Of a stretch of 39,780 nucleotides of DNA, positions 16,699 through 26,372 are shown in pieces; the first letter of the stretch is position 1, and every line of letters starts with the position of its first letter. The stretch is taken from contig DCHL01000099.1 of assembly GCA_002317595.1 (NCBI GenBank), positions 1-39,780 of the forward strand, given 5' to 3'. Both the position numbers and the translations under genes were made by a program. Below the pieces are notes generated by a model. It was not told the origin of the DNA and searched no databases. It was given only the letters and a program-made list of their open reading frames with translations. This stretch comes from Lachnospiraceae bacterium UBA1753. GTDB lineage: Bacteria > Bacillota > Clostridia > Lachnospirales > Lachnospiraceae.

Positions 16699-17567
16699 TG
16701 GATATTGGACAAAATATACTTGGTAATCTCTCCGAATTTGCCGGAGGCATAGCGAAGGGAGTACTTGTTGTACGAAAGGTGGAAAACCTCTTCCCTAAGG
16801 ATGAGAAATCGGAGACTAAGGCCGTTGGAACCGACGTTAAGCTAAAGGATATGTACAAGCATGCAAAGAATAGACTTAAAATGAGTGGCGGGCTGGCCAG
16901 AACTGGAGGGAAGGGCTTTGACAGAGACTTCATGGCGGGCGAGTTCGGTGCGGGTTACACGGCAATGGAGGTACAGTATAATCCCAGTTCCCTCGCATTC
17001 ATGACTATGAACGGTGATAAGTATGTGTTCAATCGACCCGGTATGGGAGCCGAGGGCGGCAACTACAATGCGAAGCTGTCAATTCCAGCGCAGACAACCC
17101 TCACCGTTACTCTAATAATGGAGGAAATAAACCCTGCCAATGCTTTTATGTGGGAATCAGAACAGCTGACGGGGGGCTTTTCAAGCATCGGCTCTGCTGT
17201 CAACTCAGTGTCGAGCATTAAGGATAAATGGCAGGACAATAAGGTTTCGCTGAGAAAGAAGGGGGAGGCCTTTCTTGCGCTTCTCATCTCACCGCTTACC
17301 AGGGAAGTGACATTTGCATTCGGTGGTACAGTTTTCCACGGAAACCTTACGAAGGTGGATGTCACCTATAAGATGTTTGATAAGCAGGGCGAACCTGTAC
17401 TCATGGAGATACTGCTAAAAATTGCCCAGAGCAATAATAATGAGTATGACCAGAAATACTGGGCAGATGCATTTTCAGATTACTTTGATAAGCATTCGTT
17501 TGAAGGAGCAATAGCGGAGGAAGACGAGAATATAGTGAGACCGGAGGATCTGGGGGATCTGATATAA
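16698..17567 (+). CDS. CIS tube/hub-adaptor domain protein, Afp7-like (copy 1)
   Basis: 289 aa; its ATG overlaps the previous TGA by one base. The core (about 90-250) has the CIS-tube pattern: MEVQYNPSSLAFMTMNG, TLTVTLIMEEINPANAFM, FLALLISPLTREVTFAFGGTVFHGNLTKVDVTYKMFDKQGEPVLMEI. This is the N-terminal domain of Afp7-type proteins, which link tube and spike hub. The LysM domain usual at the Afp7 C-terminus is not visible here; the protein ends in an acidic tail. A paralogue follows at 17611. Confidence 0.8.
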   Translation: MDIGQNILGNLSEFAGGIAKGVLVVRKVENLFPKDEKSETKAVGTDVKLKDMYKHAKNRLKMSGGLARTGGKGFDRDFMAGEFGAGYTAMEVQYNPSSLAFMTMNGDKYVFNRPGMGAEGGNYNAKLSIPAQTTLTVTLIMEEINPANAFMWESEQLTGGFSSIGSAVNSVSSIKDKWQDNKVSLRKKGEAFLALLISPLTREVTFAFGGTVFHGNLTKVDVTYKMFDKQGEPVLMEILLKIAQSNNNEYDQKYWADAFSDYFDKHSFEGAIAEEDENIVRPEDLGDLI

Positions 17568-17610
17568 ATTATTTTTTAGAAACGATAGGAAAAACTAACA
17601 GGATCAGGAT

Positions 17611-18495
17611 ATGGGTAGTTTTACATCCAGCATCGCGAAGAACTTTGGCGCGATAGAAAAGTGCATAATTGTATTTACGGATAACCGAAAAGCATTGGAG
17701 GAAGAGACGCAGAAAGAGGGGGCGGCCGGTGGAGCTGGCTCAAAATTTAAGGCTAAGAGTGTCAATGCGTCGATGAAGGCCAGTCTTGGAAAGTCGCTTC
17801 TTGGAGGCGGCGGAATAGCTGACTATCTGTCAAAATCTGCAAATTTAGGACAGAGTGGAAGAAGGGAATTTGGCGAGAATGAGAGAGCCTTCAGAGTGCA
17901 GTTTAATCCGGCATCACTCACTATTACCGGAGATGCCCCGGATCCAACACTGGCGGCACAATATGACAGGCCTGAAGTGAAAGAAGAGAAGCCTAAGGAT
18001 ACGGATGTCAAGGTAGTATACAGTATTTCCTTCCAGCTTATTTTTGATGATTGTGATCTGAATGATGCATTTCTTGAGAACAAGCTGCTTGGTTCCTACT
18101 CAAATCCCATCTCTATGGGTGCGGGAATGGTAAGTAAGCTTAAAGGCGATAATGCACATTCTGTCAGACCTCAGATGGAGGCCTTCATAGCTGCAGCCCG
18201 GGGGGAGCAGGATGCGCTTAATACTGTCACCCTGTACTGGGGAAGTATGAGCTATAGAGGATATATGAATTCTCTGGACTGTAAGTATACAATGTTTAAC
18301 CCCGCCGGTGAGCCTATAAGAGGTACGGTTGATATCTCACTGATGATGAACCATGATAGTAGTACCAGTACCAGTTATAACCGGTTAATTTTATCGGATT
18401 CTTATGACAACGTATTTGGCACAAAGGCCAAGGCTGAGGGCAGTGGATTCGATAAGTTTAAGAAAAAGAGCAGTAATCTTCTGAATTTTGGATAG
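17611..18495 (+). CDS. CIS tube/hub-adaptor domain protein, Afp7-like (copy 2)
   Basis: 294 aa; AGGATCAGG precedes the ATG. It has the same domain as the gene before it: FRVQFNPASLTITG, VVYSISFQLIFDDCDLNDAF, MEAFIAAARGEQDALNTVTLYWGSMSYRGYMNSLDCKYTMFNPAGEPIRGTVDISLMM. The N-terminal 90 residues are basic and glycine-rich and the C-terminus is a basic tail; no LysM is seen. The two copies are diverged, suggesting an old duplication with separate positions in the hub, for example two stacked adaptor rings between tube and gp27-like hub. Confidence 0.8.
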   Translation: MGSFTSSIAKNFGAIEKCIIVFTDNRKALEEETQKEGAAGGAGSKFKAKSVNASMKASLGKSLLGGGGIADYLSKSANLGQSGRREFGENERAFRVQFNPASLTITGDAPDPTLAAQYDRPEVKEEKPKDTDVKVVYSISFQLIFDDCDLNDAFLENKLLGSYSNPISMGAGMVSKLKGDNAHSVRPQMEAFIAAARGEQDALNTVTLYWGSMSYRGYMNSLDCKYTMFNPAGEPIRGTVDISLMMNHDSSTSTSYNRLILSDSYDNVFGTKAKAEGSGFDKFKKKSSNLLNFG

Positions 18496-18560
18496 TGGCG
18501 CCACCTGAAATATCGGAAGCTTTAATTATTAGAAAAATAATATTCAAGGATTGGGGAAAA

Positions 18561-19760
18561 ATGGCAGAGCTTGATTTCGTGGAGCTCAAAACTAAATACA
18601 ATGGTTTCAAAAATCCTATGGCAGTGATTTATGTCGGTGGAGAGGATGGTAATCTGTCCGAGAACAAGGAGGGATTTTTCACGACCAACATCGAGGTCGA
18701 GATGACTGCCGGATTCGAGGCATCTATCGCGTCCTTTGATATCATGCAGAGCTTTGACATGGTGACCTCTAAGTTCAGGTTCAAGGAAGCGAAGAAATAT
18801 ATTGCACTCGGCTCTACGGTAATTATCTATATGGGATACAGCAATACCGTCAAGGAAGTATTCAGGGGCTTCATATCCAACGTAAGCTTTCTGTATCTCA
18901 AGGATGGAATGCACGGAATACACGTGACCTGCATGGATATAAAGGGTATCATGATGGCAGGCCAGTACTCAAAGCAGCTCAAGGCCCAGAGCTACTCGGC
19001 GGCGGTTAAAGAGATACTTGAGAAGACTAATTATTCCTCGCTTCAGAATACTGCCGGCGGAGGAACTGCTACGGAGGATTACGACCACGTGGTAACAAAG
19101 CTTGATATTACGGATACTCCAGATGCACAGCAGGCAGGTGGTGGCTCTGGCGGCGGAGAGCAGAAGGCTACTGATAAGACCATAGAGATGGTGGCAGAGA
19201 GCGACTATGAGTTTGTTGTCCGGGCTGCCAAGAAGTTCAATTTTGAATTCTTCAGCGTAGGTGGAGTCGTGTTCTTCAGAAAATCGAAGTCTGTGACAGA
19301 TATACTCATGGACGTGGGACCTTCCACAGACGTATTTGATTTCGATGTGGAGTATGATATCACGGGACTGGTGTCGAAGGTTGAGGTTCGCTCAACGGAC
19401 CCTGCCAAGGCAAAGCTTGTGGATGCCTCCAAAAAGCTTTCAAACAAGATATCACAGGGAAATAAGGCAAAGAGTCTTATCGAAGGAACCCAGAAGGTAG
19501 TAATAGACCCGACTGTGCGCACGAAGGAGGATGCTACTGCAAGGGCGGAATATCTTGCGGAGAGCATTGCTTACAGGCTCGGAACAGCAAATATTGAGAT
19601 GACTGGACTTCCGGAGCTTGTGCCAGGGAGGTTCATCGGTGTCAAGAGCCTGGGATTTACTGATGCAGCGACATTTTACCTGCATAGCGTCATTCATAGG
19701 ATGGACGCCTACGAAGGATTTTCAACAAGGATTGTCGGCATAGCTTCAGATGTGAAGTAG
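18561..19760 (+). CDS. gp27-like hub protein (phage late control D/VgrG N-terminal-like)
   Basis: 399 aa from ATG 18561, which has GGGG five bases upstream. A GTG at 18495 overlapping the previous stop would add 22 residues, but has no good ribosome site. The protein follows the gp27/GPD fold pattern: a first barrel with FFTTNIEVEMTAGFEASIASFDI, then a part with FRGFISNVSFLY and IHVTCMDIKGIMM, a linker rich in Gly, and a second barrel (MVAESDYEFVVRAAKKFNFEFFSVGGVVFFRK). C-terminal strands include LVPGRFIGVKSLG and FYLHSVIHRMDAYEGFSTRI. It forms the trimeric hub under the tube. The gp5-like spike is a separate gene, unlike fused VgrG/Afp8. Confidence 0.87.
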   Translation: MAELDFVELKTKYNGFKNPMAVIYVGGEDGNLSENKEGFFTTNIEVEMTAGFEASIASFDIMQSFDMVTSKFRFKEAKKYIALGSTVIIYMGYSNTVKEVFRGFISNVSFLYLKDGMHGIHVTCMDIKGIMMAGQYSKQLKAQSYSAAVKEILEKTNYSSLQNTAGGGTATEDYDHVVTKLDITDTPDAQQAGGGSGGGEQKATDKTIEMVAESDYEFVVRAAKKFNFEFFSVGGVVFFRKSKSVTDILMDVGPSTDVFDFDVEYDITGLVSKVEVRSTDPAKAKLVDASKKLSNKISQGNKAKSLIEGTQKVVIDPTVRTKEDATARAEYLAESIAYRLGTANIEMTGLPELVPGRFIGVKSLGFTDAATFYLHSVIHRMDAYEGFSTRIVGIASDVK

Positions 19761-19788
19761 AAGATATTAAACAGATAGGAACCAGGGA

Positions 19789-20610
19789 ATGGGATTATTT
19801 GACGTCTTTGACGAAATAGCTGAAAAACAGATAATGAAGACCGAGACCGGTGACAGCAGAATCTTCGGAGTGATTCTCGGAACCGTGGTCAATAACTACG
19901 ATAAGGAAATGCCGGGCAGGGTGTGTGTGGAGATACCAAACCGCGATGCTGAGGCCAATGAGCTCAAGTGGGCCAGGGTGGCCATGCCATCGTCGGGCGC
20001 AAACTGGGGACATTATTTTTTACCCGAAGTAGGTGACCAGGTGCTTCTGGTGTTCGAACAGGGCAACATCGAGAAGCCCTACATCATAGGCTGCATCCCG
20101 AAGGAGGCAGACCAGTTCTTCAAGAAGAGTCCTGAGGAGAAAAATAAGTTCAAGAAGATTACCACAAAGCACGGCAGCTCCATTATTTTTACCGACGAGA
20201 GCGGTGAAGGGGCCGACGGCGGTGAGAAGGATAAGATTGAGATCATAACACCGGGCGACGAGGGCCGTCATATACTTCTTGATAACGAGAAGAAAAGGGT
20301 GGTCATCGAGGATAAGGAAAAGAAGAATTCCATCGAGCTCAATTCCGAGAAGGGATTATTGTCCGTGAAGACGGAGAAAAAAATTGAGTTCAAGGCTGGT
20401 GATGACATCACGGTCACCTTAAACGGCAGCAGTGGAACCGTGGAGATAAAGGCAAAGAAGTTCAAGGTGTCAGAGGTGGATGCCATTGAGCTTAATGCGA
20501 ATAAGCAGCTCAAGGGAAATGCTGCAACAGTAGCCTTTGAGGGATCAAGTTCAGTTAAGATTTCGGGCGGACCGGTCACGGTATCAGGCTCACCGATTAA
20601 GATAGGATAA
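19789..20610 (+). CDS. gp5-like spike protein (OB fold plus beta-helix)
   Basis: 273 aa. Residues about 20-100 form the gp5/VgrG OB domain (FGVILGTVVNNYDKEMPGRV, WARVAMPSSGANWGHYFLPEVGDQVLLVFEQGNIEKPYIIG). The rest is made of short strands in alternating polar and hydrophobic pattern (IEIITPGDEGRHILLD, IELNSEKGLLSVKTEKKI, DDITVTLNGSSGTVEIKA) ending in a Gly-Ser-Pro-rich tip (GGPVTVSGSPIKIG), as in the triangular beta-helix needle of gp5C. The trimer would pierce the target and carry the DUF4280 tip. There is no lysozyme or toxin domain. Confidence 0.9.
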   Translation: MGLFDVFDEIAEKQIMKTETGDSRIFGVILGTVVNNYDKEMPGRVCVEIPNRDAEANELKWARVAMPSSGANWGHYFLPEVGDQVLLVFEQGNIEKPYIIGCIPKEADQFFKKSPEEKNKFKKITTKHGSSIIFTDESGEGADGGEKDKIEIITPGDEGRHILLDNEKKRVVIEDKEKKNSIELNSEKGLLSVKTEKKIEFKAGDDITVTLNGSSGTVEIKAKKFKVSEVDAIELNANKQLKGNAATVAFEGSSSVKISGGPVTVSGSPIKIG

Positions 20611-20621
20611 CAGGGACAGAT

Positions 20622-21128
20622 ATGGGCAGTAATGATTTTTTGGGAAGAGGAATGAAATTCCCTATTCAGATAGACCCGGCGACGGGCAGGATACAGACGG
20701 CAGATAAGGCACAGTCCGTGAAGGAATCGATTTACCTGATCCTCATGACCAGGCAGGGCGAGAGGCTTGTGAATCCATCCTTTGGAAGCCGGGTGGACGA
20801 TTATGTGTTCATGGATGTGTCCCGCACCAACCTGACAATGCTGAGGAACAACCTTACAAGGACTATATTAAGCCAGGAACCAAGGGTGTCGGATGTGTCG
20901 ATAGGTGTTGAGCCGCAGCTTGGCGAGGGACGTCTCATTGTGAACGTGGACTATACTCTTGCAGCGACAAATACCAGGGACAATCTTGTATTTCCGTTCT
21001 ATCTCGACCGCCAGATGAATGCTGACGATGAGCTGAACGAGCAGGAGGTGTTTGCAGATGAGTATGCGGATATCACCGGCGGGGATTTTGAAGACGATAT
21101 AGATTCTATTGAGGATACTGAAGAGTAA
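20622..21128 (+). CDS. Baseplate wedge protein gp25/gpW-like
   Basis: 168 aa. The GPW_gp25 core spans about 10-125: FPIQIDPATGRIQTADKA, ESIYLILMTRQGERLVNPSFG, VDDYVFMDVSRTNLTMLRNNL, and the EPR motif near SQEPRVSDVSIGV. The acidic C-terminal tail (about 135-168, DDELNEQEV...EDDIDSIEDTEE) is longer than usual. In contractile systems gp25 seeds sheath assembly on the baseplate. It is followed by the J-like gene after 3 bp. Confidence 0.93.
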   Translation: MGSNDFLGRGMKFPIQIDPATGRIQTADKAQSVKESIYLILMTRQGERLVNPSFGSRVDDYVFMDVSRTNLTMLRNNLTRTILSQEPRVSDVSIGVEPQLGEGRLIVNVDYTLAATNTRDNLVFPFYLDRQMNADDELNEQEVFADEYADITGGDFEDDIDSIEDTEE

Positions 21129-21131
21129 GAT

Positions 21132-24100
21132 ATGGCTGACAGATATATCATAGACAACAGAAAAACGCAGGAAATCCGCAACCGGATGGAGGAGCTTGCA
21201 AGGAGCTACACTCCTGAGTGGAACATGACCTTTGATGATCCTGATATTGGTTCCACCATTGCCCAGATTTATGCCACCCAGGTTGCAGAGAACATCGAGA
21301 GGGTTAATAACATCATCGACAGGTACCACATGGAGTTCGTAAACCTGATCGATGTTTCAGTGCGCCCTGCGATTCCTTCACAGGGTATTGTGCTTATGGA
21401 GGTGAACAACGACTCTGTCGATGGCTCTTACGTGCCAGCGGGCACAAAGCTTCTTGCTTCTGGATCGCAGGGCGGAAATGATGAAAGCCTTGTTTTCGAG
21501 ACGGTGGATAATGTTTTCGTCACCTCCGCAAGGATAAATCAGGTCTTTATGACAAACTTTGAGGATGGAACAGTAGCGTCCATACTCGGAAATATTGAGA
21601 TGGCGCCTGCCCTTGTGCCTGCAGTTGAGGAGGAGAAAACTGCTCCTTTAGAAGAAGCGGAGGAGGATATCTTCCAGGATTCCGGCAGGGAGCATGAATT
21701 GATGCCGGAGAGTACTGGTGATAAGGATAAGTACGTTGATGATATAGCAGATTTTACACTCTTTGGAAAGCAGTCCGGCATCCAGAGAAATATGCTCTTC
21801 ATATATCACGCTTCTGTTTTTGACGTGGAGAATAATGACATCTTTATCAGATTCAGCAATGCGAGTGAGCTTGTGGAGTCTGTGGTAAGTAGGAGAAGAC
21901 GGTTCTGCTATGTGTCAGAGGGCGAGCTGATAAGTGTTGAGGATGTTGAACTGCTAGACGATGGATGCACCTTCCGCCTTAGGAAAAATAACAGGAATGA
22001 GCATCAGCTTCTTGAGGATAAGGTGTATGGACTCATAGCCATAGTTGACAACGAGCCAGTAACAGAAAGAGTATATGCTGACGCAATTGAGATATCTGCA
22101 AAGGGTGATAAGTGTCCCCCCGAGTATATTGGCAACAATCTTACGGAGTTATCAAAGGATGATTTCCTTCCCTTCTCGGACAACATTTCCCTCTATCAGG
22201 AGTGTTATGTGGGAAGCGATGAATATTTCTCCAAGAAGGGCGCTGTTATTGAGCTTGAATTTGATGTTTCCTATGAACGCAATGATGTGAAGGTCGATGC
22301 TCTTGAGAAAGAAGAGGACCTTAGGGTAATAAAGAAAAAACAGAGGGAGCCTATCTACAAGGCTCCGCCGGAGGTGTATGTAGATACAATTTCCGTTGAG
22401 TATTACAACAATGTAGGCTGGAAGAAGCTGGAGGCTGACAGTGAACTCAGGTTCATCTTTGCGAAGGGTGAAGGCGGTCATATAAAGATCAGGTTCAAGG
22501 CACCTTCTGACTGGGAGGACACCACTGCCGGTGGATATGAAGGACGAGTTCTGCGCTTCATGGTGACCAAGGCAGATAACTGCTACTTCAGACCCGCCAC
22601 ACATTTTTATCCCAGGGTAAAAAATATGCAGGTATCCTTCTCCTATGAGGCACCCTTTATGAAACCGGATGCCCTCATTTCGTTCTATGGAACGAGAAGG
22701 ACGGACATTACAAGGGATGTGATGACGGGCGATCGTCTGACTCTTTTCAGACCCACTGGTTACAATGAGGATGCCCTGTACCTTGCCCTTTCCAAGAGAC
22801 CTGAGCAGGGACCAATCAGCCTGTTCATCAGGATAGAAGAGCATAAGCATTATGAACCGCTTGCCTGCGTGTTTGAGTACACCAGCAGGGACGGCTTTAA
22901 GCCTCTCAAGGTTATTGATGGGACGCAGGGAATGTGCAAGTCAGGAAATGTACTGTTCCAGCCGCCGGCAGATATGTGTCCGAGAAAGATTGAAGGAAGA
23001 AACGCCTGCTACATCAGAATAAGGCGCAACGAACGTATTGCTGATGAATACCGAAGAAGCCTTCTTCCAAAGATTGCAGACATCAGACTCAATGGTATCA
23101 GGGTTGCCAATATCGATACCGGAGCTGAACAGGACTATTATCTTGATGAGATAACACCATTTGCCAGATTCAGGCTGCCTGAGCGTGGAATTCTTGACGC
23201 AGATGTATGGGTCAATGAGTTTGGAACTCTTTCTTCCTTTGCGATGAAGGAGCTGCTTATCGAAAGGCCGCACTTGGTCCGCGCAGAGTACGACATCCAG
23301 GGTAAGATTTCATCGTTTTTTGTAAAGTGGCAGGAGACGGACCGGCTGGATGCAGCAGAGGATAAGAGAGTTTACGAGCTTGACAGGCTTACGAGCGAGC
23401 TTATTTTCGGTGATGGTGTTCATACTGATATACCCAGGTGCACAAATGATGTTTCCCTCAAGGTTGCAGTGAGGACGTCTGATGGATATTCCGGAAATGT
23501 TGAGGAGAACTGTATTACATCGGCACTTGGTAATATTAATTTTGTGGGCAGTATTTTTAACCCGGTGAAGGCTTACGGCGGTCTTGATATTGAGGGCGTT
23601 GATGCGGCGATGGAGCGCGGCGCCAATATCATCTCCGGCAGGAGAAGACTCGTATCCATGAAGGATTACATCAACGAGATATACAGCTTCTCAACGGAAA
23701 TAGATAAGGTCATCGGAGTTTCGGGATATGATGATGCGGCGCGTGTGGATTCGCAGGCACTCACCTTTGTGGTGCTGCTCAAGGACTTCATGAATGGTTC
23801 CGCCTCATATCACAAACTCAAGGAGGAACTGAAGGATCATCTTGCAAAAAATTGTGAGATTACTATTCCTGAGGATAAGCTGTTTGTGGCCCAGCCGCTG
23901 TTTGTGGATGTTTCAGTACAGGCCTGGATTAAGGCCAGCGATATACAGGACACTTTCAATATCCAGAGCAGTATCCTGGAGGAACTTGACCACTATCTGA
24001 ATCCGCTTACGGACGAGTATTCAAGCTGGGGAATCGGTGAGATACCGACATACTCACAGCTCCAGATGAAGATCAACCTGTTTAAGAATAATGCCATTAT

Positions 24101-24230
24101 AAGGAACATAGCGGTGACGGTATCCTACACAGATACTAGTGGCCGACATGAGATGGATCTCAGGGAGCTTAAGCCTGAGAGATTTATGGTAATTCGTTCA
24201 GGAGTACATAATATACACGTTGAGGTGTAA
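21132..24230 (+). CDS. Baseplate J/gp6-like protein, Afp11-type
   Basis: 1032 aa. The N-terminus has RNRMEELARSYTPEWNMTFDDPDIGSTIAQIYA, typical of CIS and phage baseplate J-like proteins, then VPAGTKLLASGS-type strands. The C-terminal third has the J core: RLVSMKDYINEIYSFSTEIDKVIGVSG, ALTFVVLLKDF, LAKNCEITIPEDKLFVAQPLFVDVSVQAWIKAS, and WGIGEIPTYSQLQMKINLF. The protein is longer than many J proteins (about 300-900 aa) because of an insertion between about 150 and 560. It forms the wedge that opens the baseplate and triggers contraction. The 3-bp gaps on both sides indicate coupled translation. Confidence 0.92.
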   Translation: MADRYIIDNRKTQEIRNRMEELARSYTPEWNMTFDDPDIGSTIAQIYATQVAENIERVNNIIDRYHMEFVNLIDVSVRPAIPSQGIVLMEVNNDSVDGSYVPAGTKLLASGSQGGNDESLVFETVDNVFVTSARINQVFMTNFEDGTVASILGNIEMAPALVPAVEEEKTAPLEEAEEDIFQDSGREHELMPESTGDKDKYVDDIADFTLFGKQSGIQRNMLFIYHASVFDVENNDIFIRFSNASELVESVVSRRRRFCYVSEGELISVEDVELLDDGCTFRLRKNNRNEHQLLEDKVYGLIAIVDNEPVTERVYADAIEISAKGDKCPPEYIGNNLTELSKDDFLPFSDNISLYQECYVGSDEYFSKKGAVIELEFDVSYERNDVKVDALEKEEDLRVIKKKQREPIYKAPPEVYVDTISVEYYNNVGWKKLEADSELRFIFAKGEGGHIKIRFKAPSDWEDTTAGGYEGRVLRFMVTKADNCYFRPATHFYPRVKNMQVSFSYEAPFMKPDALISFYGTRRTDITRDVMTGDRLTLFRPTGYNEDALYLALSKRPEQGPISLFIRIEEHKHYEPLACVFEYTSRDGFKPLKVIDGTQGMCKSGNVLFQPPADMCPRKIEGRNACYIRIRRNERIADEYRRSLLPKIADIRLNGIRVANIDTGAEQDYYLDEITPFARFRLPERGILDADVWVNEFGTLSSFAMKELLIERPHLVRAEYDIQGKISSFFVKWQETDRLDAAEDKRVYELDRLTSELIFGDGVHTDIPRCTNDVSLKVAVRTSDGYSGNVEENCITSALGNINFVGSIFNPVKAYGGLDIEGVDAAMERGANIISGRRRLVSMKDYINEIYSFSTEIDKVIGVSGYDDAARVDSQALTFVVLLKDFMNGSASYHKLKEELKDHLAKNCEITIPEDKLFVAQPLFVDVSVQAWIKASDIQDTFNIQSSILEELDHYLNPLTDEYSSWGIGEIPTYSQLQMKINLFKNNAIIRNIAVTVSYTDTSGRHEMDLRELKPERFMVIRSGVHNIHVEV

Positions 24231-24233
24231 TGA

Positions 24234-26366
24234 ATGCTAAGACATATAGGCACTAATGACAAGACATTTGAAGAGAGACTTGAAGAGGCGATAGGACAGA
24301 TTCCTATTTATTCTTCCGAGTGGAGTAACCATAACCAGTCGGATCCTGGTATTACCATCCTGGAGAATTTCTCCCTGTTCGAGACGCTGCAGCAACAGCA
24401 TATTGCTGAGATTCCGCCTACGGTTAAGGCGGCTCTTCTCAAGATGGCCGGGTTTGTTCCACAAAAGGGAAGACCTGCCAGAGTACTTCTTGGCTCTGAG
24501 GGGCTTAAGAGTCCTGCAGTAATAAACAAGGGTCAGCGGTTCTATGTGGGTGACATGTTCTTCGAGGCTGCCAGAAAGCAGGTCGTGTGTGATGATACGC
24601 TGATTGCACTGGCGGGCTGCCGCGATAATGATTTTGTGGACTATTCTGAGCTTCTTGATGCACAGCTTATGCTGAGGACAAAGATTTTTAGGGATCTTCC
24701 GCAGCCAGGAGACCAGTTCTTCCTTATTTTTTCATCGCTTCCAGACAGCGGAAGTGAGTTCTATCTCTATGCTGAATGTGAAGAGGTCAAGGGGCGTTGT
24801 CCCTTTGATGAGAAGGAGAGGGATATGTTTTCCTCCCTGACATGGGAAGTGTATACTGAGGATGGATTTGTCGCTGCCAATGTGCGCGATATGACTGGTG
24901 GATTTGTCACCAGTGGTGAGATTCGTGTCAGGATTCCGGAGAGCAGTCCGGCCGTCTATGATGGATGTCACGAGGCGCTTAAGGAACTGCCGGGTGGGTA
25001 CTGCATCAGGGTCACGATAGACAGATGCGGCTATGATGTTGCCCCGGTACTTAGAACTGTCAAGACAGGGCTTTTTGAAGTGACACAGATGGACACCAGC
25101 GGCTTTTTGATTTCAGGGAATAAGGCTACTGAAATTGAGCTGTTTACACGACCTGGCGAGGAACGTTATGTGTCAGTGTTTGCGAGGGAGCAGAAGGGCG
25201 GCTCTTACAGGAGGTATGAACCTTCTGATGGTGATTCTGCATTGGCAGAAAAAAAGGGAAGATATTACGATGAGCAGCAGCTTCCTGACGGAGTGACAAG
25301 GATAATTTTTGACAAGGAAAAATATGGATTTGGTCCGGAGAAGGGACGCGGCGCTGTACGTATCATGGGCTACAGCGAGAAGATAATGAGGCAGTACAGG
25401 CTCGGTACTGTGATTGGATATGACAATGAGGTATTTGATCTTCCTGAGAAGGCGATAATACCTGATTCCTTCTCGGTAATGGCCATGAGATATGATAAGA
25501 ACCATGTTCCCTACTATGATTTTGTGAGGCCGGAGCATTCTGAGGATGGAGCGCTGTTTTACCATCTCTTAGAGCGCGAGGGCAAGATTATTATAGAGAA
25601 TGCCGGGGATTTCATCGGTTCTACGCTATATATCGGAGGCGTTTCCGTGTACCGCGGAGAGGCGGGCAACATAAGGGCAGGAGTAGTGTTTAAGGCACAG
25701 GGTAACTTTAAGGGAGTGCTGTTTAAGAATCCAGGACCTGGCCGCAAAGGACGGTATCCTGAGAGCCTCAGTCAGCTTTCGCTCAGATATAAAAGGGATA
25801 TTGATGAACCCTTTGCAGCTGTTACCAGAAGTGATTATGAGCGGCTGGTTCTGAGTACTCCAGGACTGTGCATCAGCAAGGTACGTGCCTATACAGATGC
25901 AGCGAAGAACAGGGTGAGCGTGGCCGTACTTCCTGCTTATGCAGATAAGGATAAGCTGCCGGTGCTGTCAGCGGATTATGAGAAGAGAATAATGGAGAGG
26001 CTCGAGCAGAGAAGACTTCTCTCAACAAGAGTCATCATCTCAAAACCGAGATACATTAAGGTGAATTCAAAGGCAACGATATATGTCAAGCAGCACTTTG
26101 ATGGGGCGAGGGAGCAGATCGAGAAGGCACTTTCGGCGTGTCTTGACTATGTGAAGAGTGATGCCTCCTTTGGTGAGCCACTTAAGTTTGACAGGGTGTT
26201 CAGGACTATTGAGGCGCTTCCCTGTGTGGATTATATCTATTCGCTGTCGATGAGACCGGAGAATCAGATGTATGCTACGCTTGAGGACCTGGATATAAGA
26301 CCTGCTGATAACGGCCTTCTGATTCCTGGCAGTATGAACATTGAGATTATTACAAGTCATAGGTGA
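24234..26366 (+). CDS. Second baseplate J-like protein, Afp12-type
   Basis: 710 aa. Its N-terminus mirrors the preceding protein (YSSEWSNHNQSDPGITILENFSLFETLQ), followed by MAGFVPQKGRPARVLLGSEG and PAVINKGQRFYVGDMFFEA. The C-terminal part has AVTRSDYERLVLSTPGLCISKVRAYTD, KNRVSVAVLPAYADKDKLPVL, MERLEQRRLLSTRVIISKPRYIKVNSKATIYV and FGEPLKFDRVFRTIEALPCVDYIYSL, the J-family C-terminal layout. Two different J-like proteins that pair into one wedge are standard for eCIS (Afp11 and Afp12) and for gp6-type baseplates. Confidence 0.9.
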   Translation: MLRHIGTNDKTFEERLEEAIGQIPIYSSEWSNHNQSDPGITILENFSLFETLQQQHIAEIPPTVKAALLKMAGFVPQKGRPARVLLGSEGLKSPAVINKGQRFYVGDMFFEAARKQVVCDDTLIALAGCRDNDFVDYSELLDAQLMLRTKIFRDLPQPGDQFFLIFSSLPDSGSEFYLYAECEEVKGRCPFDEKERDMFSSLTWEVYTEDGFVAANVRDMTGGFVTSGEIRVRIPESSPAVYDGCHEALKELPGGYCIRVTIDRCGYDVAPVLRTVKTGLFEVTQMDTSGFLISGNKATEIELFTRPGEERYVSVFAREQKGGSYRRYEPSDGDSALAEKKGRYYDEQQLPDGVTRIIFDKEKYGFGPEKGRGAVRIMGYSEKIMRQYRLGTVIGYDNEVFDLPEKAIIPDSFSVMAMRYDKNHVPYYDFVRPEHSEDGALFYHLLEREGKIIIENAGDFIGSTLYIGGVSVYRGEAGNIRAGVVFKAQGNFKGVLFKNPGPGRKGRYPESLSQLSLRYKRDIDEPFAAVTRSDYERLVLSTPGLCISKVRAYTDAAKNRVSVAVLPAYADKDKLPVLSADYEKRIMERLEQRRLLSTRVIISKPRYIKVNSKATIYVKQHFDGAREQIEKALSACLDYVKSDASFGEPLKFDRVFRTIEALPCVDYIYSLSMRPENQMYATLEDLDIRPADNGLLIPGSMNIEIITSHR

Positions 26367-26372
26367 TGATAG

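Noticed and set aside
18495..18560. GTG 18495 as start of the gp27-like gene
   Set aside because: It overlaps the previous stop but lacks a ribosome site, while ATG 18561 has GGGG at a proper distance.
22152..22850. 232-codon minus-strand open frame
   Set aside because: Shadow of the large baseplate J-like gene; composition is not protein-like and no ribosome site is seen.
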